A stretch of DNA of 64,000 nucleotides, taken from TMP-7 sp038212445. GTDB taxonomy: Bacteria; Acidobacteriota; Terriglobia; Bryobacterales; Bryobacteraceae. The notes beneath the pieces were generated by a model that saw nothing but the letters and a program-made list of their open reading frames with translations, did not search any database and had not been told where the DNA came from. Location of the stretch: the NCBI GenBank assembly GCA_038212445.1, contig JBBQUM010000020.1:1-64000 (forward strand). The letters run 5' to 3'. A program made the translations under genes and the position numbers. Of the stretch, positions 51,500-59,003 are shown one piece after another. Position 1 is the stretch's first letter. Each line of letters begins with the position of its first letter.

Positions 51500-51896
51500 A
51501 GAACGCTTTCACGCGCGCGTGAATCTCATCGCGAATCCGGCGAAATGAGGCCAATCGAATGTCCTCGCTGCCCTCTACCGCGGCAGGATCTTTGAAGCTC
51601 CAGTGCGACCGTTCTTTAGCGCCGGGAAAAACGGGGCAGTGGTCCCGGGCATTGTCGCAGACCGTGATCACATAGTCGAACGGCTGACCTGCGAACTCCT
51701 CAATTGACTTCGAGCGATGGCCGCTGAGGTCCACGCCGATCTCCCGCATTACGGCGATGGCCTCGGGCCGAACCAGCGTAGGTTTGGTGCCCGCGCTTGC
51801 AACGTCCCAGCCGGGACCACCCTCGTGCCGGAACAAGCCTTCGCCCATCTGACTGCGGGCCGAGTTTCCCGTGCAAACAACTAAAATACGTTTCAT
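51474..51896 (-). CDS. arsC: Arsenate reductase, thioredoxin-linked (LMW phosphatase fold)
   Basis: 140 residues. The P-loop VCTGNSARSQMGEG carries the nucleophilic cysteine at residue 8; the resolving pair is in TVCDNARDHCPVFPG, and HWSFKDPAAVEG supplies the acidic loop. This is the Staphylococcus-type ArsC, which reduces arsenate to arsenite using thioredoxin. The frame is open to 51956 but the ATG at 51896 overlaps the stop of acr3 (ATGA), which fits the family start and shows coupling: ArsC makes arsenite and Acr3 would pump it out. Confidence 0.94.
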   Translation of the reverse strand: MKRILVVCTGNSARSQMGEGLFRHEGGPGWDVASAGTKPTLVRPEAIAVMREIGVDLSGHRSKSIEEFAGQPFDYVITVCDNARDHCPVFPGAKERSHWSFKDPAAVEGSEDIRLASFRRIRDEIHARVKAFFTAVSQKQ

Positions 51897-52969
51897 ATGG
51901 CCTTTGCCTGCTCCGTTGCGGGAAACCAATGCCGCGTGCGATTGCAGAACGAACATACCGACAACATCACGGGGACCTCGATCAGTACGCCAACCACCGT
52001 CGCCAGCGCGGCTCCAGAACCTGCGCCGAACAGCGCGATGGCGGTCGCCACGGCAAGTTCGAAGAAATTACTCGCGCCAATCAATGCTCCCGGCGCAGCC
52101 ACCGCGTGCCGTACCCGGAACAGCCACATCAGCCCGTAGGTGAGCGACGAATTGAAATAGACCTGGAGAAGGATCGGGATCCCGATCAGCAGCACGTGTA
52201 GCGGCTTGCCCAGGATGTTGTCAGCTTGAAAGGCGAAAATAAAGATTAGCGTTGCCAGCAGCGCCAGCATGCCTACCGGTGCAAAGCGAGGCAGCAGGTC
52301 CTTCTCAAACCAGGCCTGACCGCGCGCCTTGACGAGCCATGCCCGAAGCGCCGTCCCGGCCGCCAGCGGGATCACAATGAAAATCCCCACCGCCCACAGC
52401 AGCACCTCGAAGGGAACATGTAGCGATGAGGCTCCGTTCACCAGAAAACGAACGATGGGCGCGAACAGGAACAGCATAATCAGATCGTTCACCGACGCCT
52501 GCACCAGCGTATAAGCCGGATCGCCGTCGGTGAGATAGCTCCAGACGAAGACCATCGCCGTGCAGGGCGCCGCCGCAAGAATGATGCAGCCCGCGATGTA
52601 CTGGTCCGCATCCGCCGGAGAAATCCAGGCCGCAAAGATGAAACGGAAGAACAGCCAGGCGAAGAAAGCCACGGAGAACGGCTTCACCAGCCAGTTGACG
52701 AAGAGGGTCACAAACAATCCCTGCGGACGATTGCCGACGTTGCGGATCGAAGCAAAATCGACTTTCATCATCATCGGGATGATCATCAACCAGATGAGTA
52801 CTGCGATCGGAATGTTGCTCTGGACACGCTGCGCCGAACTCGATGCGGCGCAGCGTGTCCACCAGGCTCGGAAGCGCTTTGCCCAGCAGGTACCGAGCAG
52901 CATGCAGGCTCCTACTCAGACGGTCAAATACCGTTCGAAGAGATTCAACCGCTTCGGAGGCGTAGACAT
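51893..52969 (-). pseudogene. acr3: Arsenite efflux pump Acr3, interrupted near its start
   Basis: From the ATG at 52969 the protein reads MSTPPKRLNLFERYLTV, then hits TGA at 52918-52916 where the family has Trp, and continues VGACMLLGT. The following 25 residues are correct only in another frame (KALPSLVDTLRRIEFGA), after which the first frame resumes at SNIPIAVLIWLMIIPMMMKV and runs to the end. So there is one nonsense codon plus two compensating indels. The remainder is a normal Acr3 with about nine helices and the conserved CIILAAAPCTAMVFVWSYLT. Unless these are sequence errors, the first helix cannot be made. It lies between arsR and arsC. Confidence 0.85.
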
Positions 52970-53027
52970 TTTGTTCCTTTTCTTTATTCGTAAATCGACG
53001 ATTGGCGATAGACAGAGGCGGAATGAT

Positions 53028-53378
53028 TCAGATGATCGCCACCAGGCCCTTGAGCCTCCGTAGACCGTCGAAGTTGATGCAATACCCAATGCGCGGACCG
53101 TCCTGCGAACTACGCACCAGTCCGGCGTCCTTCAGAATTCTGAGATGCTCTAAAACCGTGGATTGCGCTAATGGCAGTCCATCGACAATCTGGCTGCAAA
53201 CACGCGCTTCTTTGCGGGACAGCAACCGCAGAATGCGAACGCGCGCAGGATGCCCGATGGCCTTGCCTAATCGCCAGTTCTTCATCCGCCTCGGCGCTCT
53301 CGAGGCCTTCAAGGCTGAATTCAGGCCGGCCTGGGTCCGGAGCACAGCAAAAATCATTTTTCGGCAATTTTGGGACAC
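53028..53378 (-). CDS. arsR: ArsR-family repressor, probable frameshift near the N-terminus
   Basis: The winged-helix core is clear: RLGKAIGHPARVRILRLLSR, QIVDGLPLAQSTVLEHLRIL and LVRSSQDGPRIGYCINFD. The open frame starts at a GTG at 53378, but its first 35 residues are not ArsR-like. The alternative frame, from a TTG at 53367, gives DFCCAPDPG and LEGLESAEADEELAIR, which leads naturally into RLGKAIGH if a shift occurs near 53265-53280. The Cys pair there could be an arsenite-sensing site. A dyad operator lies directly upstream. It heads the acr3-arsC transcript. Confidence 0.75.
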   Translation of the reverse strand: MSQNCRKMIFAVLRTQAGLNSALKASRAPRRMKNWRLGKAIGHPARVRILRLLSRKEARVCSQIVDGLPLAQSTVLEHLRILKDAGLVRSSQDGPRIGYCINFDGLRRLKGLVAII

Positions 53379-53380
53379 CT

Positions 53381-53399
53381 ATCGTCGTCTGACGACAAT
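53381..53399. promoter_or_regulatory. ArsR-type operator dyad
   Basis: ATCGTCGTC-T-GACGACAAT: the inner six bases of each arm pair perfectly around one base, and the outer A and T also pair. The site lies immediately upstream of arsR1 and 70-90 bases before the divergent tiny gene and arsR2, so one repressor could control both sides. Dyads of this GTC/GAC type are common ArsR/SmtB sites. Confidence 0.55.
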
Positions 53400-53438
53400 A
53401 CCTCTGCCACAAAAGGTCAAGCGGCACGCAGAAAACAG

Positions 53439-53466
53439 TTGGCAGATTCCGTATTTCTATTATTAT
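53439..53466 (+). promoter_or_regulatory. Promoter for the arsR2-arsM side
   Basis: TTGGCA at 53439-53444 and TATTAT at 53461-53466 with a 16-base spacer. Transcription would begin at about 53473, the A of the ATG of the tiny acidic gene, which has no Shine-Dalgarno; the message may therefore be leaderless. Confidence 0.45.
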
Positions 53467-53472
53467 TGAAAT

Positions 53473-53625
53473 ATGGAGATAGTTAATTGGGATGCACTGC
53501 TCGATGACGAGGAAGATTCCACTTTCCTCGATCGGGAAGAATCCGTCGACGATCTGCTGCGCGAAACCCCCGAAGGCTGCCTGTATTGCCGGTTGAGTGA
53601 ACTGGGCGAGGGAGATGACGATTGA
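53473..53625 (+). CDS. 50-residue acidic protein with CxxC, paralogue 2
   Basis: A tiny frame. The protein begins MEIVNWDALLDDEEDS, continues with DREESVDDLLRETPEG and CLYCRLSELGEGDDD. Residues 5-14 match the tiny protein at 49440. Cys36 and Cys39 form a CxxC that the paralogue lacks. The TGA overlaps the TTG start of arsR2 (TTGA), so translation of the two is probably coupled, and the promoter sits directly in front. The position suggests a role in arsenic response, but none is known. Confidence 0.6.
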   Translation: MEIVNWDALLDDEEDSTFLDREESVDDLLRETPEGCLYCRLSELGEGDDD

Positions 53626-53969
53626 AGAAGGACGTTTGTAGCGAAGATGTGAGCCGTTATGCGGACATGCTTTCGGCTATGGGAACCGAGCCTCGCCTGA
53701 GGATCATGCGCCTGCTGCTCTCGGCCTATCCCGGCGGCTTAGTCGTCGGCGAGATCGGCGGAGAACTCGGGATGGCCGGGTCGTCGTTGTCGCACCATCT
53801 CGAAAAGCTGAAGAACGAAGGCCTGATTTCGGTGAAGCGTGAGAGCACTTTCTTGCGCTACTCGGCCAATGCCGTCGCTCTTCAGGCATTGCTCGGCTTC
53901 CTCTACGCCGAGTGCTGTACCCGTAACAGTGCGATCGAACCCGAAGCTATCGTTCAGATTGCGAAATAG
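53622..53969 (+). CDS. arsR: Second ArsR-family repressor
   Basis: 115 residues from a TTG that overlaps the preceding stop. The winged helix is intact: YADMLSAMGTEPRLRIMRLL, GEIGGELGMAGSSLSHHLEK and EGLISVKRESTFLRYSANA. A Cys pair near the C-terminus (YAECCTRNSAIEP) may be the metalloid site, as in ArsR types that sense through C-terminal cysteines; Cys5 is another candidate. It is not closely similar to the ArsR on the other strand, so the two probably answer to different sites or signals. arsM follows after 12 bases. Confidence 0.88.
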   Translation: MKKDVCSEDVSRYADMLSAMGTEPRLRIMRLLLSAYPGGLVVGEIGGELGMAGSSLSHHLEKLKNEGLISVKRESTFLRYSANAVALQALLGFLYAECCTRNSAIEPEAIVQIAK

Positions 53970-53981
53970 ACAGGAGACATC

Positions 53982-54797
53982 ATGAGTACGGATATCAGAG
54001 AAGCAGTGAAACAGAAGTATGGTGAAGCCGCGTTGCGCGTTCAGTCAGGGAAGGCATCCTGCTGCGGCACCCGCTCGGCTCTCGACCACTGTGATCCCAT
54101 CACCTCGACGCTCTATAGCGCCGAAGAAGGCGGACAGATTCCCGAGGAAGCCCTGCGGGCGTCGCTTGGCTGCGGCAATCCCACCGCACTGGCTGAACTG
54201 CATGCCGGCGAGACGGTGTTGGATCTCGGTTCGGGCGGCGGCATCGACGTGCTTCTTTCAGCGCGGCGTGTCGGACCCACCGGCAAAGCCTACGGCCTCG
54301 ACATGACCGACGAGATGCTGGCTCTGGCGCGGGCGAATCAGGAGAAAGCCGGGGCGCAGAATGTCGAGTTCCTAAAGGGCGAGTTGGAGAACATTCCGCT
54401 CCCGGATAACTCGGTGGATGTCGTCATCTCCAATTGCGTGATCAACCTCGCCGCGGATAAGAACGTGGTGCTGCGGGAAGCGTTCCGCGTGCTGAGGCCC
54501 GGTGGCCGGTTTGCGGTCTCGGATGTCGTCGTCAAAGGGGAAGTTCCTGCTGCCGTTCGCAAGAGTGTGGAACTGTGGATTGGCTGCATTGCCGGCGCGC
54601 TGCAGGATACCGACTATGCCAGTAAGCTCACAGCCGCTGGATTTGAAAAGGTCGGAATCGAGCCTACTCGCGTTTATGACGTCGAGGACGCTCGCCAATT
54701 CCTCGGCGGACAAGGAATCGACGTCGATTCAATTGCCCCCCAGGTTGCGGGTAAATTCATGAGCGCATTCATCCGGGCGTCTAAGCCCAAGGCATGA
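53982..54797 (+). CDS. arsM: Arsenite S-adenosylmethionine methyltransferase
   Basis: 271 residues with AGGAGA before the ATG. The SAM-binding motif is VLDLGSGGGIDVLLSARRVG. The conserved arsenite-binding cysteines are present in SLGCGNPTAL, SNCVINLA and WIGCIAGAL, with an extra N-terminal CC (KASCCG, residues 24-29) as in most ArsM. It methylates trivalent arsenic, giving volatile or exportable methylarsenicals. It is co-transcribed with arsR2. Since acr3 looks broken, methylation may be the main working defence here (inference). Confidence 0.94.
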   Translation: MSTDIREAVKQKYGEAALRVQSGKASCCGTRSALDHCDPITSTLYSAEEGGQIPEEALRASLGCGNPTALAELHAGETVLDLGSGGGIDVLLSARRVGPTGKAYGLDMTDEMLALARANQEKAGAQNVEFLKGELENIPLPDNSVDVVISNCVINLAADKNVVLREAFRVLRPGGRFAVSDVVVKGEVPAAVRKSVELWIGCIAGALQDTDYASKLTAAGFEKVGIEPTRVYDVEDARQFLGGQGIDVDSIAPQVAGKFMSAFIRASKPKA

Positions 54798-54867
54798 TCA
54801 TTAACACTAGATGAAAGCCGTAGTCGTTCTCGCTGCTGTCGCATCCAATAGGTACAAGGAGGCAGCG

Positions 54868-55236
54868 ATGACGAAGAAATTATTGGCATTGGCGCTCTTG
54901 GCGGGTGGGGTGATGCTCGCAGGTCCGCGAGTTGCAATCGGTGTGAGTTTAGGTGGACCTTACGGTTACTACGCGCCTCCGCCGCCGGTGTATTATGGCG
55001 CCCCGGCTTATGCGGATCCGTATTACGGGTCGGGAAACTGGGTGGACGGCTATTGGTATTACTCGGGTCCCAGACGCCTGTGGCAAGCCGGTTATTGGGC
55101 GGCGCCGGTCTACCGTTCCCGCTTCTATGGCGGCTACGGTTACAACCGCGGCTACTATCGCGGCGGCTACTACGGCGGTGGGCGCGGATACTACCGTGGC
55201 GGCGGTCGTTATAGCGGTCACGGCTACAGGCGCTAG
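54868..55236 (+). CDS. Exported Gly/Tyr-rich small protein
   Basis: 122 residues with AAGGAGG just before the ATG. A signal peptide (about 1-24) precedes a Pro/Tyr stretch (YYAPPPPVYYGAPAYADP) and Trp/Tyr repeats of a YxxxGYW kind (VDGYWYYSGPRRLWQAGYWA). The end is an RG/YG-rich tail (GGYYGGGRGYYRGGGR). Such proteins are abundant in soil bacteria and are probably surface or periplasmic and sticky; the function is unknown. It is a single gene ended by a UUCG-loop hairpin. Confidence 0.8.
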   Translation: MTKKLLALALLAGGVMLAGPRVAIGVSLGGPYGYYAPPPPVYYGAPAYADPYYGSGNWVDGYWYYSGPRRLWQAGYWAAPVYRSRFYGGYGYNRGYYRGGYYGGGRGYYRGGGRYSGHGYRR

Positions 55237-55262
55237 ACAGAAAACACTCCAGTCGACGATAA

Positions 55263-55295
55263 GGGCGGTCTTCGGGCCGCCCCTTCGCCTTTGTA
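55263..55295 (+). terminator. Hairpin with UUCG tetraloop
   Basis: GGGCGGTC (55263-55270) pairs with GGCCGCCC (55275-55282, one G-U pair) around TTCG, an exceptionally stable RNA tetraloop. The T-rich tail is weak (CTTCGCCTTTG), so it may terminate or only stabilise the end of the upstream message. Confidence 0.5.
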
Positions 55296-56373
55296 CAATC
55301 AAGCCAGACTGTCTCCATCAATAATTATTTTCAAAGCTGCGGGCGCTGCGGCGAGGCGCGAACTCGGCACGTTCCGCTCCCTCAAGGTCAACAACTTCTT
55401 CCTGGTAATTTTGCTGTTCGTCTTCAGCAATCTGCAGAGCGGCCTTGAACCCAAGAGCGCCGAGTTCTTCATCCTGTTGTTGGGACTCTTCCTGCTCTTT
55501 CCGCTCTCGTCCGACCCCCTGGCACTGATCCCCGCCAGTCGTCTCGCCTCCTGGCCGCTCACGTCCAATCAGTTGCGCGCCCTGCGACTGGCGAGCGTCC
55601 TGCTCAGCCCGGTCCTTTGGATCGCCATCGTCGTGCTCGCCTTCACAGGACGCTACCGGCTCGCCGTAATCTGGCTCGTCATGGCCGCCGCCGTCAGTCT
55701 CGTCAAACTCCCCAGCCGCTGGATCGGCTCCACGCCTTTACGTTTCATCCCCCAATTTCCCGGCCCGCTGGGCGGTCTCATCCGTCACGACCTCCGGGAA
55801 ATGCTGAACGTGCTCGACCCCTACGTCGCCAGCGTCTTCTGTATCGGCGGACTGCTCTACCGGATCTTCAGCAGCCATGTCGATCCGCAAGCTTCGATCA
55901 TCCTGGCCATCCTCATCGGAATCGTCCTCAGCACCTACGCGCAATGCCTGTTCGGCCTCGACGTTAGCGGATCGGCAATGACCCGCTACCGCCTGCTGCC
56001 CCTGCGCGGTTGGCAGATCCTCGTGGCCAAGGACCTTGCCTATTTCGCCGTGCTCATCCCGCTGATTCTCCCGTTCCACTGGATCGCAGGACTCACATTT
56101 GGCTTCGTTTCGCTCGCCATCGGGCACCACCCTTCGGTGCTCGTCCGCGCGTCGATTTTTCGCTGGAGATTCGCCGGCAGCCGGCTCTTCCCTGGCGTAG
56201 TGCAGGCGGTGGTTGCCATCGCCATGAGTATCTCGGCAGCTCGCGACAACCTCACCTACTTTGCTGTGGCGGTCGCCCTTTATCTTGCGTCCTTAGCGGT
56301 TTACGGGCGCCTGCTGGAGTCGCGTACCAGTACGGTGGAAAATGCTTTGGTTCCTGTGGAAAATCGCTTATAG
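55291..56373 (+). CDS. Multi-pass membrane protein, possibly an ABC-2-like permease
   Basis: 360 residues if the TTG at 55291 is used, but that codon sits in the tail of the upstream hairpin and the true start is unclear. About eight to ten helices: FFLVILLFVFSNLQSGLE, FFILLLGLFLLFPLSSDPLA, IAIVVLAFTGRYRLAVIWLV, YVASVFCIGGLLYRIFSS and ILAILIGIVLSTYAQCLFGL. Segments such as SSDPLALIPASRLASWPLTS and YRLLPLRGWQILVAKDLAY are typical of ABC-2-type permease subunits. No ATPase gene is adjacent. Function unknown. Confidence 0.65.
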   Translation: MYNQARLSPSIIIFKAAGAAARRELGTFRSLKVNNFFLVILLFVFSNLQSGLEPKSAEFFILLLGLFLLFPLSSDPLALIPASRLASWPLTSNQLRALRLASVLLSPVLWIAIVVLAFTGRYRLAVIWLVMAAAVSLVKLPSRWIGSTPLRFIPQFPGPLGGLIRHDLREMLNVLDPYVASVFCIGGLLYRIFSSHVDPQASIILAILIGIVLSTYAQCLFGLDVSGSAMTRYRLLPLRGWQILVAKDLAYFAVLIPLILPFHWIAGLTFGFVSLAIGHHPSVLVRASIFRWRFAGSRLFPGVVQAVVAIAMSISAARDNLTYFAVAVALYLASLAVYGRLLESRTSTVENALVPVENRL

Positions 56374-56494
56374 TAGGGATGGCTATGTTTACCCGGCCAC
56401 ATCCCGTCCTTCCTTGTTTGGCTCAGACTAGCAGCCGTCCGGCGCGTCTAATTTCCCTAAATATTAATCGAACTGCAGCTTAGGAGAGGTACGT

Positions 56495-57838
56495 ATGTAC
56501 ACCGCTGAGATGGTTTCCGCGGAGCTTCCGCACATTCTGACGGAGCTTCCCGGCCCGCGCGCGCGGGCAGTTATCGAACGCGACGAGCGAGTGCTTTCGC
56601 CGTCGTATACACGCTCGTACCCGCTCGTGGCCAAGAGTGGTAAGGGGGCGATTGTGGAAGACGTGGACGGGAACCGGTTCCTCGACTTCAACGCTGGCAT
56701 CGCGGTGGTTGCCACTGGACACTGCCATCCCAGGGTGGTGGCGGCGATTCAAAAACAGTCGGCCGAACTGATCCATATGTCGGGCACCGACTTCTATTAC
56801 GAAGTGATGGTAGACCTGGCAGAGAAGTTGGCCGCCATCGCTCCCGGGCAACAGCCCAAGCGAGTTTATTTCGGGAACTCCGGCACCGAGGCAGTGGAGG
56901 CAGCGCTCAAACTTGCCCGCTACGCCACCGGACGCGAGAAGTTCGTCTCCTTTTTTGGCGGCTTCCACGGACGGACGATGGGAGCGCTCTCGCTAACTGC
57001 AAGCAAGAGCGTGCAGAAGAAGGGTTTTGGGACTCTGCTGGCAGGCGTCTATCATGCACCCTATCCCAATCCCTATCGCATGGGTAAGTCGCCCGCCGAG
57101 ACTTCCGCTGACGTCCTGAACTATATTGAGGACCAGCTTTTCCGGCACGTTCTGCCGCCCAGCGAAGTGGCTGCATTCATTATCGAGCCCGTGCAGGGCG
57201 AAGGCGGCTACGTTGTGCCGCCGGCCGAATTCTTCACTGGACTCCGGCAGTTAGCCGACAGGCACGGCATCCTGATCATTGCCGATGAGATTCAAAGCGG
57301 CATGGGTCGTACCGGAAAGTGGTGGGCGTCGGATCATTTTGGCCTGGTGCCGGATATCATGACGGTCGCCAAAGGCATCGCCAGCGGCCTGCCGCTCAGC
57401 GCTATGATTGCGCGTGCCGAACTGATGAACTGGACGCCCGGAGCTCACGCCTCCACCTTCGGCGGAAATCCAGTCGCGGTAGCGGCGGCCCTGGCGACCA
57501 TTGAGTTGCTCGAGAACGGCCTCATGGCGAATGCCAGCAGAATCGGCGAGCGCATGCTGGGGCGTATGCGGCAATGGCCGGAACGCTTTGAGCATGTGGG
57601 CGACGTGCGGGGCCTGGGCCTGATGATCGGCGTCGAGTTTGTCCGCGACCAGCATACCCGCGAACGCGCTCCTGAAATTCGCGACCGCGTTGAGATGGCG
57701 GCCTTTGAACGCGGTTTGCTGGTGCTGGGTGCTGGTCCTACCAGCATGCGGCTTTGCCCGCCGCTGTGTATCACCGAGGAGCAGGCGGACTGGGCGGTGG
57801 AGACTCTGGAGCAGTGTATTCTCCAGGCGGGACACTAA
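56495..57838 (+). CDS. Class III PLP aminotransferase (4-aminobutyrate/acetylornithine-like)
   Basis: 447 residues with AGGAGAGG 6 bases before the ATG. Family motifs are FLDFNAGIAVVATGHCHP, VYFGNSGTEAVEAALKLARY, FFGGFHGRTMGALSLTASK, FIIEPVQGEGGYVVPPAEFF, LIIADEIQSGMGRTGKWWAS and the Schiff-base lysine in TVAKGIASGLPLSAMI. The substrate cannot be fixed from sequence; GABA-, lysine- or ornithine-type transaminases all fit. It stands alone, with 120 bases of leader and a methyltransferase gene 28 bases downstream. Confidence 0.9.
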   Translation: MYTAEMVSAELPHILTELPGPRARAVIERDERVLSPSYTRSYPLVAKSGKGAIVEDVDGNRFLDFNAGIAVVATGHCHPRVVAAIQKQSAELIHMSGTDFYYEVMVDLAEKLAAIAPGQQPKRVYFGNSGTEAVEAALKLARYATGREKFVSFFGGFHGRTMGALSLTASKSVQKKGFGTLLAGVYHAPYPNPYRMGKSPAETSADVLNYIEDQLFRHVLPPSEVAAFIIEPVQGEGGYVVPPAEFFTGLRQLADRHGILIIADEIQSGMGRTGKWWASDHFGLVPDIMTVAKGIASGLPLSAMIARAELMNWTPGAHASTFGGNPVAVAAALATIELLENGLMANASRIGERMLGRMRQWPERFEHVGDVRGLGLMIGVEFVRDQHTRERAPEIRDRVEMAAFERGLLVLGAGPTSMRLCPPLCITEEQADWAVETLEQCILQAGH

Positions 57839-57866
57839 AACCGCCGTCGTACAATGAAGCCTGCGA

Positions 57867-58400
57867 ATGAGAATTCTGGACGTCGGCTGCGGGATCAACA
57901 AGTATCCCGGCGCGATTGGTGTGGATGTGAATCCGCACACGCGCGCCGACGTCCTCTGTAATCTCGACCACTTCCCGTATCCTTTTCGCGATAGTTCTTT
58001 CGATGGCCTCCGTGCCACTCATGTGATTGAGCACGTTAGCGATGTTGTACGCACAATAGAAGAGTTCCACCGGCTGGTGAGGGCCGGCGGGACGGTGTAC
58101 ATTACCACCCCGCACTACACCGACTTCAGTTCTTTCTGCGACCCCACACACCGCTGGCACCTGAACACCTACTCCTTGCGCTACTTCGGGGGGGACAATG
58201 CGGGGTACGGATACTACTCCCAGGCAAGATTTAGTGAGATTTGTGTCCGCGTAAAGCTACTTAACTTATGGAAGTGGCTTGGATTCGAATTGCTCGTGAA
58301 TCGACTACCCGCGTTTCGAAAATTTTGGGAGCATTATCTCTGCTTCGTCGTGCGCGGCAAAGTGATTGATTGGGAACTTAAAGTCCTGAAGCCTCTCTGA
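57867..58400 (+). CDS. Class I SAM-dependent methyltransferase
   Basis: 177 residues. The SAM motif MRILDVGCGINKYPGAIGVD is at the very N-terminus, then FPYPFRDSSFDGLRATHVIE and HRLVRAGGTVYITTPHYTDF. The C-terminal half (DPTHRWHLNTYSLRYFGG) resembles methyltransferases found in surface-glycan clusters. The substrate is unknown. Confidence 0.82.
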   Translation: MRILDVGCGINKYPGAIGVDVNPHTRADVLCNLDHFPYPFRDSSFDGLRATHVIEHVSDVVRTIEEFHRLVRAGGTVYITTPHYTDFSSFCDPTHRWHLNTYSLRYFGGDNAGYGYYSQARFSEICVRVKLLNLWKWLGFELLVNRLPAFRKFWEHYLCFVVRGKVIDWELKVLKPL

Positions 58401-58427
58401 CGATTCCTGAAATCAGGGGAGGGCGTG

Positions 58428-58868
58428 ATGTTTACATCCCTGCTTCAGTTAGCAGATTACGCCCGGCACCAGGGCCGCAGTCGCACCTGGGACGCCGGAC
58501 GCGCAACCGGAAGGCGCGGAGAAGATATTGCCCATCGATACCTGCAGCGAATGGGAATGGTAGTAGTGGCTCGCAATCACTTCACACCCGGAGGTTCCGG
58601 TGAAGTTGACCTGGTTGCCTGGGACCGCGACACACTGGTTTTTGTCGAAGTGAAGTGCCGCGACGTGGCTGACTTCGGTCCGCCGGAACGCGCGATCGAT
58701 GGCGAAAAACAGCGCAAGATCATCCTTGCCGCCCGCGACTACGCCCGCCGGGCAAACACACCCTGGGAAAGTGTAAGGTTCGATACGGTTAGTATCGTCC
58801 TCCGCAAGCCTCCCTATGTAGCTCATTACCGGGACGCATTCTCGGCGCGGCAGGCCGTTCACGCCTAA
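58428..58868 (+). CDS. YraN/UPF0102-family endonuclease-like protein
   Basis: 146 residues. The YraN core TGRRGEDIAHRYLQRMGMVV is followed by the nuclease-fold residues in GSGEVDLVAWDRDTLVFVEV and KCRDVADFGPPERAID (E-D-ExK pattern intact). The ATG at 58428 has GGGGAGGG upstream and is preferred to the GTG three bases earlier. Widely conserved, role in DNA processing suspected but not settled. Confidence 0.88.
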   Translation: MFTSLLQLADYARHQGRSRTWDAGRATGRRGEDIAHRYLQRMGMVVVARNHFTPGGSGEVDLVAWDRDTLVFVEVKCRDVADFGPPERAIDGEKQRKIILAARDYARRANTPWESVRFDTVSIVLRKPPYVAHYRDAFSARQAVHA

Positions 58869-59003
58869 CGGCACAGCGCCCTAAGCTCTTTCCATATATT
58901 GGCCGATCATTTCTACAGCGAAAGCCCTAGACGCTGAATCTAGCGCCACGTTGTCGCACTGGAGATATGATGGTACTCGCTTTTATGGTTCGAGGGGTTA
59001 CGG

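Noticed and set aside
58869..59003. Possible tRNA or small RNA before galT
   Set aside because: A GGTTCGA-like string is present but no cloverleaf can be folded around it.
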